From: Faecalibacterium sp. An121
GTDB lineage: Bacteria > Bacillota > Clostridia > Oscillospirales > Ruminococcaceae
Direction: 5' to 3'
DNA: 64,000 nt
Assembly (NCBI RefSeq): GCF_002160915.1
Contig: NZ_NFLM01000003.1
Location: 1 to 64,000, forward strand
Shown: positions 41,580-50,701 of the stretch, in pieces
Layout: the number at the start of each line of letters is the position of its first letter
Numbering within the stretch: the stretch's first letter is position 1
Made by a program: the position numbers and the translations under genes
Notes under the pieces: generated by a model
The model's database searches: none
Seen by the model: only the letters and a program-made list of their open reading frames with translations
Told to the model about the DNA's origin: nothing

Positions 41580-44500
41580 ATGCTGAAACTGGTCCTGGGA
41601 GGCTCCGGCAGCGGCAAGACCAGCTGGCTGTACGATCAGCTGGCCCAGCGGGCGGCCCAGGGGCAGCCCAGCATCCTGCTGGTGCCGGAGCAGTTCACCT
41701 CGTCCACCGAAGGGCGCATCTACCGCCAGCTGAGGGATCGGGGCTCGGGCTGGGTGGAGAGTTTTTCCTTCACCAGCCTGGCCGAACGGATCCTCTCGGA
41801 GGAGGGGGGCGCGGCCATCCAGACCCTCACCGACGCGGGGCGGGTGGCCCTGGTGCGCCGTGCCCTGGAGGAGCTGCAGGACAACGTCCGTTTTTATTAC
41901 CGCCACCGGCATTCGGCCGCCTTCTGCCAGCTGGCCGCCGAGACCATCGACGAGCTCAAGAGCGCCGGCGTGACGTGGGAGGAGCTGGCCCGGCTGGCCG
42001 GAGGCTGCGGCCCCGAGAGCGGCCGCCTGTCCGAGCTGGCCATGATCTACCAGGGCTATGAGACCCTGCTGGCCCAGACCGGCATGGACCCCTCCGACCG
42101 GATCAAGCTGGCCGCCCAGCGGCTGGAAGCCGCCCTGGCCCAGGGGCGGGTGCCCGCTTTCCTGGAGGGCCGGGCGGTCTTTATCGACGAGTTCGATACC
42201 TTCAACGCCCCCAAACAGCAGCTGATGGGGGCCATGCTGGCCGCCCTGCCCCAGGTGACGGTGGCCCTGTGCGACGACGGCGCGCCCGCCCGGCCGGGGG
42301 ATCTGGGGCTGTTCGCAGGGGCCAAGGCGGTGGGCGCCCAGCTGCGCCGTCTGGCCCGGAAAAACGGGGCCGAGGTGGCGGCGCCCCTGCTGCTGCGCCG
42401 GGACCTGCGCCATCGGGACGCCCCCGGGCTGGCCCGGCTGGAACAGCTTTTGGCCGCCGGCAGCTGTGACCCCGGCCCGGCGGCGGAGATCCGGCTGTAC
42501 GCCGCCCCCAGCCGGGAGGAGGAAGCCCGGGCCGCCGCGGGCGCCATCCGCCGGCTGATGGCCCAGGGGGTGCGCTGCGGCAAGATCGCGGTGGTCTGCC
42601 GGGACCTGGACCACTACCGGGCCGCCGTCCGGTACGAGTTCCGGATGGCGGAGATCCCCCTCTGGTGCGATGAGTCCACCACCCCGGCGTTCAGCGCCCC
42701 GGCAGCGGCGGTCACCGCCCTGCTGGAACTGGTCCGGGGCGCGGACTACACCGAACAGCTGTCCGCCCTGGTCAAGACCGGCCTGACCGGCCTGACCGAG
42801 GCCCAGGTGTGCGCGCTGGAGAACTACGCCTATACCTGGTCCCCCCGGGCCGCCGAGTGGCGGCAGCCCTTCACCAAGAGCCCCCGGGGCTTTGGGGGCG
42901 GCGAGCTGACCGAAGAAGAACGGCAGGCCCTGCACGACGCCGAGGAGGCCCGCGCTTTCCTGATGGGGCCGCTGGAGACCCTGCGCAGCCGCTGCCGGGA
43001 GGCCGGCGCGGAACAGATCAGCCGGGCGCTGTGGTTCTGCCTGGACGGGCTGGGGGCCGAACAGGCCCAGCAGGAGCAGGTGGAAGCCCTGCGCGCCGCC
43101 CGCGGCATCCCCGCCGCCGAGGAGGCCGCCCGGGAGTGGAACGTGGTGATGGACCTGCTGGACCAGATGGCCCGGCTGCTGGGGGACGAGACGGTCCCGC
43201 CCGCCGAATACGCCGAACTGTTCGGCCTGCTGCTGCGCTCGTCCGATCTGGGACACATCCCCCAGACCCTGGACGCAGTGATGCTGGCCCCGGCAGGCAA
43301 GATGCGGCTGGACCAGCCCGACTACGTCTTTGTGCTGGGGGTGGCGGAAGGGGAATTCCCTGCCGCGCCGGGCCAGGCCGGCCTGCTGACCCATGCCGAC
43401 CGGGACGCCCTAATGCGCCAGCAGGTGGACCTGCCCGACTGCTTTGAGAACCGGGTGGTCCGGGAACAGGTCTGCTTTTACAAGGCCATGACCGCCCCCG
43501 CCAAAGGGCTGTGGATTAGCTGGCCCGCAGGGGCCGGGCTGACGCTGTCGGCGGCGGCCCAGCCCATCGCCGACCTGCTGGCCCCGCCCCCGCCCGACCT
43601 GACGCTGCTGGATATGGCGGCCACCCCGGGCAGCGCGCTGGACTGTCTGGGGGGCGGCTGGACCCTCACCGGGACCCAGCGCTCCAGCCTGACCCGGGCT
43701 CTGGAGGGGGAGGGCGGACCGGGCCTGGCCCTGCTGGACCGGATGGCCCAAAACCCGCCCCACCATCTGGAGGACCTGGAGGCCCTGGGCAGCCTGCTGG
43801 GGCGGCAGCTGTGGATCTCGCCCAGCCAGATGGAAGCCTACGCCAACTGCCCGTATGGATATTTTCTGCGGTATGTGCTGGGGCTGCGGCCCCGCAAAAA
43901 GGCCCGTCTCACGGCGGACCAGAGCGGCACGCTGATGCACTGGGTGCTCCAGATGGCCCTGGACCCCGATCCCGGCCCCGACAACCCCTGCAAAGGGGTC
44001 ATGCCGGCCCCCTTTGCCCGGCTGACCGACAGCCAGCTGGCCGCCCTGGCGGCCGGCCTGGTGGACGAGTACGCCCGGCGCTTCCTGCCCGAGAACACCG
44101 CCCGGCTGCGGTATCTGCTGTCCCGGCTGAAAAAGAGCATGGCCGCCCTGCTGTGCTATCTGCGGGACGAGCAGGCCCAGAGCAGCTTTGCCCCCGCCGC
44201 CTGTGAGCTGAAGATCGGCCCGGAGCCCGACGCAGTCCGGCCGCAGGTCTACCGCCTGTCGGATGGGCGCACCGTCCGGCTGGTCGGCACGGTGGACCGG
44301 GCCGACGAGTGGGTGGAGGACGACGGCACCCGCTGGGTGCGGGTGGTGGACTACAAGACCGGGACCAAAAAGCTGGACCTGAAAGAAGTCTATTGCGGGC
44401 TGGACTGCCAGATGCTGCTGTATCTGTTCAGCCTGACCCGGGACAGCAAAGGCCGCTTTGCCGGGGCGGAGCCGGCGGGGGTGCTGTACCTGCTGGCCGA

Positions 44501-44930
44501 TCCCAACCCCGCCACCACCGCCCGGGCGGCGGCCGGGCAGGCGGCGCCCTGCCAGCTGGACGGCCTGGTGCGGGACGACGAAAAGCTCTTTGAGGCGATG
44601 GACCCGGGCAAGACCGGGCGGTATCTGCCCTTTGGCTGGGTGAACGGCAAGCCCAGCCCCTATCAGAAAAACCGCCGGGCCGACGCGGACAAGCTGGGCC
44701 GCATCCAGGCCCATCTGGACGGTCTGGTGACCGGCATGGGGGAGCGGCTGTGCCACGGCGCGATCGAGGCCGCTCCCCTCATCTCGGGGCGCACCCCCTG
44801 CCAGTGGTGCGACTACGGCTTTATCTGCTGCCACGAGGCGGGCAGCGGGGAGCGTCTGGTCCGGGAGCTGGCCCCCGAACGCCCCTTTGAGGCGGAACCG
44901 GAGACCGGCGGGAAGGAGGAACAGCCATGA
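41580..44930 (+). CDS. addB: AddB subunit of the ATP-dependent helicase/nuclease
   Basis: A 1116-residue AddB/RexB protein for double-strand break processing. The Walker A GGSGSGKT is near residue 8. The C-terminal nuclease domain has DYKTGTKKLDL and the four-Cys iron-sulfur set: Cys in YANCPYGYFLRYVLGLR and three in TPCQWCDYGFICC. The start at 41580 follows AAAGGAGGGAGTCGATCC. It overlaps addA by 4 nt (ATGA), giving coupled translation. Confidence 0.97.
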   Translation: MLKLVLGGSGSGKTSWLYDQLAQRAAQGQPSILLVPEQFTSSTEGRIYRQLRDRGSGWVESFSFTSLAERILSEEGGAAIQTLTDAGRVALVRRALEELQDNVRFYYRHRHSAAFCQLAAETIDELKSAGVTWEELARLAGGCGPESGRLSELAMIYQGYETLLAQTGMDPSDRIKLAAQRLEAALAQGRVPAFLEGRAVFIDEFDTFNAPKQQLMGAMLAALPQVTVALCDDGAPARPGDLGLFAGAKAVGAQLRRLARKNGAEVAAPLLLRRDLRHRDAPGLARLEQLLAAGSCDPGPAAEIRLYAAPSREEEARAAAGAIRRLMAQGVRCGKIAVVCRDLDHYRAAVRYEFRMAEIPLWCDESTTPAFSAPAAAVTALLELVRGADYTEQLSALVKTGLTGLTEAQVCALENYAYTWSPRAAEWRQPFTKSPRGFGGGELTEEERQALHDAEEARAFLMGPLETLRSRCREAGAEQISRALWFCLDGLGAEQAQQEQVEALRAARGIPAAEEAAREWNVVMDLLDQMARLLGDETVPPAEYAELFGLLLRSSDLGHIPQTLDAVMLAPAGKMRLDQPDYVFVLGVAEGEFPAAPGQAGLLTHADRDALMRQQVDLPDCFENRVVREQVCFYKAMTAPAKGLWISWPAGAGLTLSAAAQPIADLLAPPPPDLTLLDMAATPGSALDCLGGGWTLTGTQRSSLTRALEGEGGPGLALLDRMAQNPPHHLEDLEALGSLLGRQLWISPSQMEAYANCPYGYFLRYVLGLRPRKKARLTADQSGTLMHWVLQMALDPDPGPDNPCKGVMPAPFARLTDSQLAALAAGLVDEYARRFLPENTARLRYLLSRLKKSMAALLCYLRDEQAQSSFAPAACELKIGPEPDAVRPQVYRLSDGRTVRLVGTVDRADEWVEDDGTRWVRVVDYKTGTKKLDLKEVYCGLDCQMLLYLFSLTRDSKGRFAGAEPAGVLYLLADPNPATTARAAAGQAAPCQLDGLVRDDEKLFEAMDPGKTGRYLPFGWVNGKPSPYQKNRRADADKLGRIQAHLDGLVTGMGERLCHGAIEAAPLISGRTPCQWCDYGFICCHEAGSGERLVRELAPERPFEAEPETGGKEEQP

Positions 44931-47900
44931 GTACGACCAACTGGACCCCGGCCCAGCGGGCCGCCATCGAGGACCGGGGCGGGGGATTGCTGGTCAGCGC
45001 GGCGGCGGGCAGCGGCAAGACCGCCGTCCTCACCGAGCGGGCGGTGCAGCTCATCACCGACCCGGCAAAGCCGGTGGACGCCGACCGTCTGCTGATCGTT
45101 ACCTTTACCAATGCGGCCGCCGCCGAACTGCGGGCCCGCATCGGGGAAAAACTGCTGCGCCTGAGCCGGGAGGACCCGTCCAACGGCTGGCTGCGCCGCC
45201 AGCGGGTGCTGTTGCAGCGCGCCCCCATCTGCACCATCGACGCATTCTGTCTGGACCTGCTGCGGCGCCACTTTGAAGCTCTGGACATCCCCCCCGACTT
45301 CATCCCGGCCGACGCGGGCAGCGTCCAGATGCTGCGGGAGGCCGCCCTGGCCGACACCCTGGAGTGCGCCTGCCAGGACCCGGACTTCTGCGCCTTTGCG
45401 GACCTGTACGGCAAGGGCCGCAGCGACGACGCGGCGGGCCGGGCCATCCTGCAGGTCTACGATTTCCTGCGGGCCCTGCCCGACTACGACCGGGAGATCG
45501 ACCGGATGCTGGAGCCCTGGCAGCGGGAAAACAGTTTCCCCGCATCCCGGTGGCACGATCTGCTGCTGGAACAGGCGGCCCGGCGGGCGAAGGCAGCCTG
45601 CGGATTGCTGGATGCCGCCAGGACCGACTGCCAGCTGGATCTCGCGGAGGAGCGGGCCCGGGCGGAAGAAAGCAAAAAGACCGCCGCCGCACGGGCCGCG
45701 GCGGCAGCCAAGGTGAACGACCGGTTTGCCGAGCCTCTGGAGCGGCTGGAGACCGCCCTGACGCTGCTGCGGCGGGTGGAAGCGCTGGCCCGGGAAAGGG
45801 CCTGGGAGCCTCTGTACGACCTGCTGACCCCCTATGTGCTGGGGGCGGAGCCGATGCCCGGGTTCAAGGGGATGAAGGCGAGGCTGGCCGGCCCCCGTAA
45901 GTCGGCGGTCAGGACCCGGGCGGGGGAGGCTGCCGGCCTGTTTGAGGAGATCCTGGACCTGATCCCCTGCAGCGAGGCGGAAGCGGAGGCGGACCGGGCC
46001 CTGGCGGCCCCCCGGCTGGCCGCCCTCTTTCGGGCGGTGCGGGATTTCGACGCCCGCTTTGCCGCCAAAAAGAAGGAGCGCAAGCTGCTGGAGTTCAGCG
46101 ATTTCGAGCACCTGGCCCTCAAGCTGCTGCGCGGGGCCGACGGCCGGCCCACCGCCCTGTGCCAGGGACTGCGGGCCGGCTTTGGGGCGGTGATGGTGGA
46201 CGAATACCAGGACACCAACGCCTTGCAGGACGCCCTGTACGCCTGCCTGGCCGCCCCCGGCGGCAGCAACCTGTTCCTGGTGGGGGACCTCAAACAGAGC
46301 ATCTACCGGTTCCGCCAGGCCGACCCGGCCATCTTCCGGGAAAAGCTGGAGAGCTGGCCCCCGCTGCCCGGCGGGCAGGCCCGGCCCGCGCTGCCGGACC
46401 AAAGCGCCGGGCAAAACGCCATGCTGGCTCTGGACGCCAACTTCCGCTCGGCTCCGGCGGTGGTGGAGGGGGTCAACTTCTTCTTTGAACAGCTGATGAG
46501 CCCCGATCTGGGGGACACCGCCTATGGACCGGGCCAGCGGCTGGTCTGCGGGGCCCCGGGTCAGTACCAGGGGGCGGTGGAAGCCTGCCTTCTGCCCGAC
46601 GACGAGCAGGAGACGGACGCCGCCTGGATCGCCGCCCGGATCCAAGCTCTGGTGGCCGAAAAGGCCCCGGTGCGGGACAAGGACGGCACGCGCCCGGTGC
46701 AGTACGAGGACTGCTGCATCCTGCTGGCGGCCCGCACCAGCTTCCCGGTGTACACCCGGGCGCTGGCCCAGCGGGGCATCCCGGTGTACGCCGATGCCCG
46801 GGAGAACCTGTTTGAAGCGCCCCACATCCGGCCCCTGGTGGCGCTGCTCAAGATCATCGACAACCCTGCCCAGGACATCTGCCTGGCGGCGGCCATGCTG
46901 GGGCCGGTGTTTGGCTTCACCGACGACGAGCTGGTGCGGCTGCGGGCCCGCAGGAAAGGGGGCAGCCTGTACGGCGCGGTGGTGGCTGCCGCGTCGGAGC
47001 CGGGAGACGACCCCTTCACCGGCCGGGTGAAGCGGTTTTACGCCCATCTGACCGAGCTGCGGCGGCTGGCCCGCAGCCTGCCCGCCGAGCGTCTGCTGGA
47101 GGAGATCTTTGCGTCCACCGGCTATCTGGCGGCCCTGGGCGCGATGGAAAACGGCCAGCGCCGCCGGGAGGATGCCCGCCGGTTTGCCATCTTCTGCGCC
47201 GGGGCGGGGGCCGGGGGCATCTCGGCCCTGGTGCGGGCCATCGACGCGGCCAGCGCCGCCGGAGGCGAGACAGGGGACACCACCCCCGGCGGGGCCCGGC
47301 CGGGGTGCGTCACCATCATGACCATCCACCGCTCCAAGGGCCTGCAGTTCCCGGTGGTGTTCCTGGCGGATACGGCACGCCGCTTCAATGCCGCCGACCT
47401 GCGGGAGCCGGTGCTGCTGCACCGGGTATGGGGCGCCGGGCTGCGGCTGCGCCAGGAAGGGGGAGAGCTGTACAAGACCGCCCCCTATACCGCCCTGGCC
47501 GCCGTCCATGAGCGGGAGATGCGCAGCGAGCAGATGCGCCTTTTGTATGTGGCCCTGACCCGGGCCCAGGACCGTCTGATCCTCACCATGCCGCTGGGCG
47601 TCAGCCGCACTTCCAACCCGCTGGAAAAGGCTGCGGCCTTTTTGGCGGCCGGGGCGGGGCAGGTGCTGTACAGCCAGTGCAATTCCTTCGGGGCGTGGCT
47701 GCGGGCGGCGCTGCTGGTCCATCCCAACGGCGGCCCGCTGCGGCGGCTGGCGGGGGACCTCCAGCTGCCCTTTGTCCGCACCGGGAGCACCCTGACCCTC
47801 TGTCTGCCCGACGCGGCCCAGCCGCCCGAAGCGATCGAACCGCCCGCTGCGGCCCCCGCCGACCCGGCGCTGGTGGAAGCCCTGCGGGCAAACTTTGCCT

Positions 47901-48586
47901 GGCAGTACCCGGCGGCGGGACTGGCGGAGGTGCCGGCCAAGGTCAGCGTCACCAGCATCGTTCACAAGGCGGGGGACGTCACCCTGGAGCGGCCCGCCTT
48001 CCTGTCCAGGGACGGCCTGTCCGCCGCCGAGATGGGATCTGCCCTGCACGCCTTTCTGGAGCACGCCGATTTTGCCGCACTGGCCGCCCCGGCCCGGCAG
48101 GGCGGCGCTGCCCTGGAACAGGCCTTGGCCGACGAACGGGACCGCCAGGCTGCCGCCCGCCTGACCACCCCCCAGATCGCCCAGAAGCTGGATCTGGGCC
48201 GGCTGGCCCGGTTCTTTGGAGGAGAGGCGTTCCGGCGGGTGCTGGGGGCCCGGCAGGTGCTGCGGGAATACGATTTCATCACGGCGCTGCCCGCCGCCGC
48301 TGTGCTGGCGGCCCAGGGGCAAAGCCCCGAAGAAATGCCCCCCGCCGCCAAAGGGGAGCAGGTGCTGGTGCAGGGCATCGCCGATATCCTGCTGGTGTTT
48401 GAGGACCATCTGGAGCTGCTGGACTACAAGACCGACCGGGGCAAGACCGAGGCGGACTTCCTGGCGGCCTACCGGCCCCAGCTCAACCTCTATGCGCTGG
48501 CCATCGAAAAGCGCTTTGCCCCCAAAAAGGTCACCTACAAGGGGATCTATTCCTTCAGCCTGGGCAGGCTGATCGACGCGAACTGA
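44927..48586 (+). CDS. addA: AddA subunit of the ATP-dependent helicase/nuclease
   Basis: A 1219-residue UvrD/SF1 helicase with a C-terminal RecB-type nuclease. Helicase motifs are TPAQRAAIEDRGGGLLVSAAAGSGKTAVLTERA (Q and I), VTFTNAAAAELRARI (Ia), VDEYQDTN (II), VGDLKQSIYRFRQADP (III), TIHRSKGLQFPVVFL (V) and LLYVALTRAQDRL (VI). The nuclease motif is LLDYKTDRGKTE near the C-terminus. With AddB it replaces RecBCD. Confidence 0.98.
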   Translation: MSTTNWTPAQRAAIEDRGGGLLVSAAAGSGKTAVLTERAVQLITDPAKPVDADRLLIVTFTNAAAAELRARIGEKLLRLSREDPSNGWLRRQRVLLQRAPICTIDAFCLDLLRRHFEALDIPPDFIPADAGSVQMLREAALADTLECACQDPDFCAFADLYGKGRSDDAAGRAILQVYDFLRALPDYDREIDRMLEPWQRENSFPASRWHDLLLEQAARRAKAACGLLDAARTDCQLDLAEERARAEESKKTAAARAAAAAKVNDRFAEPLERLETALTLLRRVEALARERAWEPLYDLLTPYVLGAEPMPGFKGMKARLAGPRKSAVRTRAGEAAGLFEEILDLIPCSEAEAEADRALAAPRLAALFRAVRDFDARFAAKKKERKLLEFSDFEHLALKLLRGADGRPTALCQGLRAGFGAVMVDEYQDTNALQDALYACLAAPGGSNLFLVGDLKQSIYRFRQADPAIFREKLESWPPLPGGQARPALPDQSAGQNAMLALDANFRSAPAVVEGVNFFFEQLMSPDLGDTAYGPGQRLVCGAPGQYQGAVEACLLPDDEQETDAAWIAARIQALVAEKAPVRDKDGTRPVQYEDCCILLAARTSFPVYTRALAQRGIPVYADARENLFEAPHIRPLVALLKIIDNPAQDICLAAAMLGPVFGFTDDELVRLRARRKGGSLYGAVVAAASEPGDDPFTGRVKRFYAHLTELRRLARSLPAERLLEEIFASTGYLAALGAMENGQRRREDARRFAIFCAGAGAGGISALVRAIDAASAAGGETGDTTPGGARPGCVTIMTIHRSKGLQFPVVFLADTARRFNAADLREPVLLHRVWGAGLRLRQEGGELYKTAPYTALAAVHEREMRSEQMRLLYVALTRAQDRLILTMPLGVSRTSNPLEKAAAFLAAGAGQVLYSQCNSFGAWLRAALLVHPNGGPLRRLAGDLQLPFVRTGSTLTLCLPDAAQPPEAIEPPAAAPADPALVEALRANFAWQYPAAGLAEVPAKVSVTSIVHKAGDVTLERPAFLSRDGLSAAEMGSALHAFLEHADFAALAAPARQGGAALEQALADERDRQAAARLTTPQIAQKLDLGRLARFFGGEAFRRVLGARQVLREYDFITALPAAAVLAAQGQSPEEMPPAAKGEQVLVQGIADILLVFEDHLELLDYKTDRGKTEADFLAAYRPQLNLYALAIEKRFAPKKVTYKGIYSFSLGRLIDAN

Positions 48587-48589
48587 AAC

Positions 48590-48628
48590 AAAAAAGCCGC
48601 CCGCGGAGTGTTCCGCCGGCGGTTTTCT
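48590..48628. terminator. bidirectional terminator between addA and xpt
   Basis: A GC stem (GCCGCC...GGCGG with inner CGGA/TCCG) is flanked by an A run on the left and TTTTCTTT on the right, serving the two converging genes. Confidence 0.85.
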
Positions 48629-48649
48629 TTAAGACAGATACAAAAAACT

Positions 48650-49243
48650 TCAGCTCTGGTGGGGCTGGGGGCGGAAGGTGATCTGGCCGGTGGCGGCGTC
48701 CATCGAATCCACGATGGCCAAAGATTCCAGCTGGATGCCCCGGGCGCGCACCAGGTCGCCGCCGTGCTGGAAGCCTTTTTCCACCGCGATGCCGATGCCC
48801 TCCACCGTGGCGCCGGCCCGGTCGGCCAGCTCCAGCAGGCCCATCAGGGCGCAGCCGTTGGCCAGGAAGTCGTCGATGATCAGCAGGTGGTCCTCAGGGC
48901 CGAGGAACTTCTTGGAGACGATGACGTTGTAGATCTTTTTGTGGGTGAAGGACTGGATCTGGGTCTCGTAGTTGTCGTAGTCCAGGTTGATGCTCATGGC
49001 CTTTTTGGCAAACACCACCGGCACGTCCCACTCGCTGGCCACGATGGCCGCAATGCCGATGCCGCTGGCCTCGATGGTCAGCACCTTGTTGATGGGCTTG
49101 CCTGCAAACAGGCGCTTCCACTCCCGGGCCATCTGACGGAACAGGGGGATGTCCATCTGGTGGTTGATAAAGCTGTCTACCTTCAGCACGCCGCCCTCGC
49201 GCACGATGCCGTCCTTGCGGATGCGATCTTCCAAAAGTTTCAT
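48650..49243 (-). CDS. xpt: xanthine phosphoribosyltransferase
   Basis: A 197-residue purine salvage enzyme converting xanthine and PRPP to XMP. It starts [12 protein letters not shown] and has [29 protein letters not shown] and the PRPP loop [17 protein letters not shown]. No purine riboswitch is apparent in its leader. SD is GGAGGAAGGAATCAGCC. Confidence 0.95.
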   Translation of the reverse strand: MKLLEDRIRKDGIVREGGVLKVDSFINHQMDIPLFRQMAREWKRLFAGKPINKVLTIEASGIGIAAIVASEWDVPVVFAKKAMSINLDYDNYETQIQSFTHKKIYNVIVSKKFLGPEDHLLIIDDFLANGCALMGLLELADRAGATVEGIGIAVEKGFQHGGDLVRARGIQLESLAIVDSMDAATGQITFRPQPHQS

Positions 49244-49294
49244 GGCTGATTCCTTCCTCCGCCCTGGGGCGGCTCACAGATGTTATTATCAAAC

Positions 49295-49323
49295 AGTATA
49301 GCGGCAGGGGCCGCCGTTGGCAA
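49295..49323 (-). promoter_or_regulatory. promoter of xpt
   Basis: On the minus strand, TTGCCA (49318-49323) and TATACT (49295-49300) are 17 nt apart, giving a leader of about 45 nt, too short for a purine riboswitch. Confidence 0.75.
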
Positions 49324-49398
49324 TATCTTTGGGTCAAAAATTGTAAAAAGAAGGGGGAAGGAGACCGGGGCCGCGGACAGGTTTTTTCCTGTTTCCCC

Positions 49399-49427
49399 TT
49401 GTGCTTTTGCCGTTTTTTGATTATACT
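49399..49427 (+). promoter_or_regulatory. promoter of the patatin gene
   Basis: TTGTGC (49399-49404) and TATACT (49422-49427) are 17 nt apart. The leader between promoter and gene (about 110 nt) is very GC-rich and may fold. Confidence 0.6.
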
Positions 49428-49538
49428 TTGTGGTACGGGGCCCGCAGGGGCGGGCAGCCACACCAGCCGCCGGGCGTGCCGGGCGGCCGTATACGAGCCG
49501 GCGGGCAGCACCGCCGCGACCGAGGGGGAGGGCAGATC

Positions 49539-50402
49539 ATGAAAACCGGATTGATTTTGGAAGGCGGCGCCATGCGCGGGATGTTCACTGCGGGCGTCAC
49601 CGACGTACTGATGGAACAGGGCGTGACCTTTGACGGTGCGGTGGGGGTCTCGGCAGGGGCCGTGTTTGGCTGCAATTACAAGTCCCACCAGCCGGGCCGG
49701 GCCATCCGCTACAACCTGGCGTACTGCAGCGACAAGCGGTATGCCAGCTTTCACAACCTGGTGCACACCGGCGATTTGTATGGCGAGCAGTTCTGCTACC
49801 ACGACATCCCGGAAAAGCTGGACCCCTTCGACGCGGAGACTTTTGCGGCTTCGCCCATGGAGTTTTTTGTGGTCTGCACCGAGCTGCGCACCGGGGACCC
49901 GGTCTACCACAAGTGCCGCACCGGCGGCCCCGAAGACCTGAAATGGATGCAGGCTTCGGCCTCCATGCCCCTGGCAGCCAAGACCGTGCGGATCGGTCCC
50001 CACAGGCTGCTGGACGGAGGCATCGCGGACTCGATCCCGGTGCGCTTTCTGGAGTCCATCGGCTATAAGCGCAACCTGCTGATCCTGACCCAGCCCAGGG
50101 ACTACCAGAAAAAGAAAAACAAGCTGCTGCCCCTCATCCGGGCCCGCTATGCCCGCTATCCCGCCTTTGTGGCGGCGGTGGCCGACCGGCATGAGCGGTA
50201 CAACGAGACCCTGGCGTATATCTCGATGCTGGAGGAAGCGGGGGAAGCCTATGTGATCCGCCCGCCCATCCCCCTGGAGATCGGCGCCATGGAGCGGGAC
50301 CCCCGGGAACTGCAGCGGGTATACGACACCGGCCGTGCGGTGGCGGAAAAGCAGCTGGACCAGATCCAGCGCTTTCTGGCCCAGGCGAAGGCCGAGGTCT
50401 GA
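49539..50402 (+). CDS. patatin-like phospholipase
   Basis: A 287-residue serine lipase with a Ser-Asp dyad. The oxyanion segment EGGAMRGMFTAGV is followed by GVSAGAVFG (nucleophile Ser) and LDGGIADSIPV (catalytic Asp). It resembles bacterial YjjU-type patatins with a C-terminal alpha-helical region after residue 195. Its natural lipid substrate is unknown. The ATG at 49539 follows GGGGGAGGGCAGATC. Confidence 0.93.
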   Translation: MKTGLILEGGAMRGMFTAGVTDVLMEQGVTFDGAVGVSAGAVFGCNYKSHQPGRAIRYNLAYCSDKRYASFHNLVHTGDLYGEQFCYHDIPEKLDPFDAETFAASPMEFFVVCTELRTGDPVYHKCRTGGPEDLKWMQASASMPLAAKTVRIGPHRLLDGGIADSIPVRFLESIGYKRNLLILTQPRDYQKKKNKLLPLIRARYARYPAFVAAVADRHERYNETLAYISMLEEAGEAYVIRPPIPLEIGAMERDPRELQRVYDTGRAVAEKQLDQIQRFLAQAKAEV

Positions 50403-50424
50403 ACGACAGCCGGAACTATAAAAA

Positions 50425-50460
50425 GCCGGCCTGTGCATGGAGCACGGGCCGGTTTTGTTT
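50425..50460. terminator. terminator between patatin and oadG-like genes
   Basis: The stem CCGGCC-GTGC / GCAC-GGCCGG (one bulge) is flanked by A runs and TTTTGTTTT, usable in both directions. Confidence 0.88.
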
Positions 50461-50475
50461 TGGTCAGAAGATGGT

Positions 50476-50601
50476 TCAGCGGTTGTTGGTCATCTTGCTC
50501 AGCAGCATGACCACCAGGATGATGACCGCGATGACCAGGAAGATGCCCACCATGCCGATCAGCATGATCGGCAGAGTCTGGGCCAGAGAAGCGATGTTCA
50601 T
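50476..50601 (-). CDS. OadG-like gamma subunit of a sodium-pumping decarboxylase
   Basis: A 41-residue peptide with one membrane helix: MNIASLAQTLPIMLIGMVGIFLV then VVMLLSKMTNNR. Length, position after an OadB gene and the MGMV-like motif within the helix fit the small gamma (OadG) subunit that anchors the decarboxylase complex. The cytoplasmic tail is shorter than in the enteric proteins. It lies 100 nt downstream of oadB on the same strand. SD AAAGGGCTTTGCT is weak. Confidence 0.65.
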   Translation of the reverse strand: MNIASLAQTLPIMLIGMVGIFLVIAVIILVVMLLSKMTNNR

Positions 50602-50701
50602 AGCAAAGCCCTTTCTACACAGCAGTAAGGGTCCCATGGGGCGTTGTGCCCGCAGGAGGGACCGTTTGAAATAACGTCCAAAAGCAGGCCAGGCCGTGCG
50701 C

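Noticed and set aside
44813-48409. Long open frame on the minus strand opposite addA (about 1200 codons)
   Set aside because: It is the complement of a confident helicase gene in high-GC DNA. The translation is rich in Gly/Pro/Arg/Gln with no family motifs and no ribosome binding site. The same holds for the long antisense frames opposite addB, uvrC, metK, kdgA and the lyase.
49244-49300. Purine riboswitch in front of xpt
   Set aside because: The predicted start of transcription leaves about 45 nt of leader, too short for the aptamer, and its conserved core was not seen.
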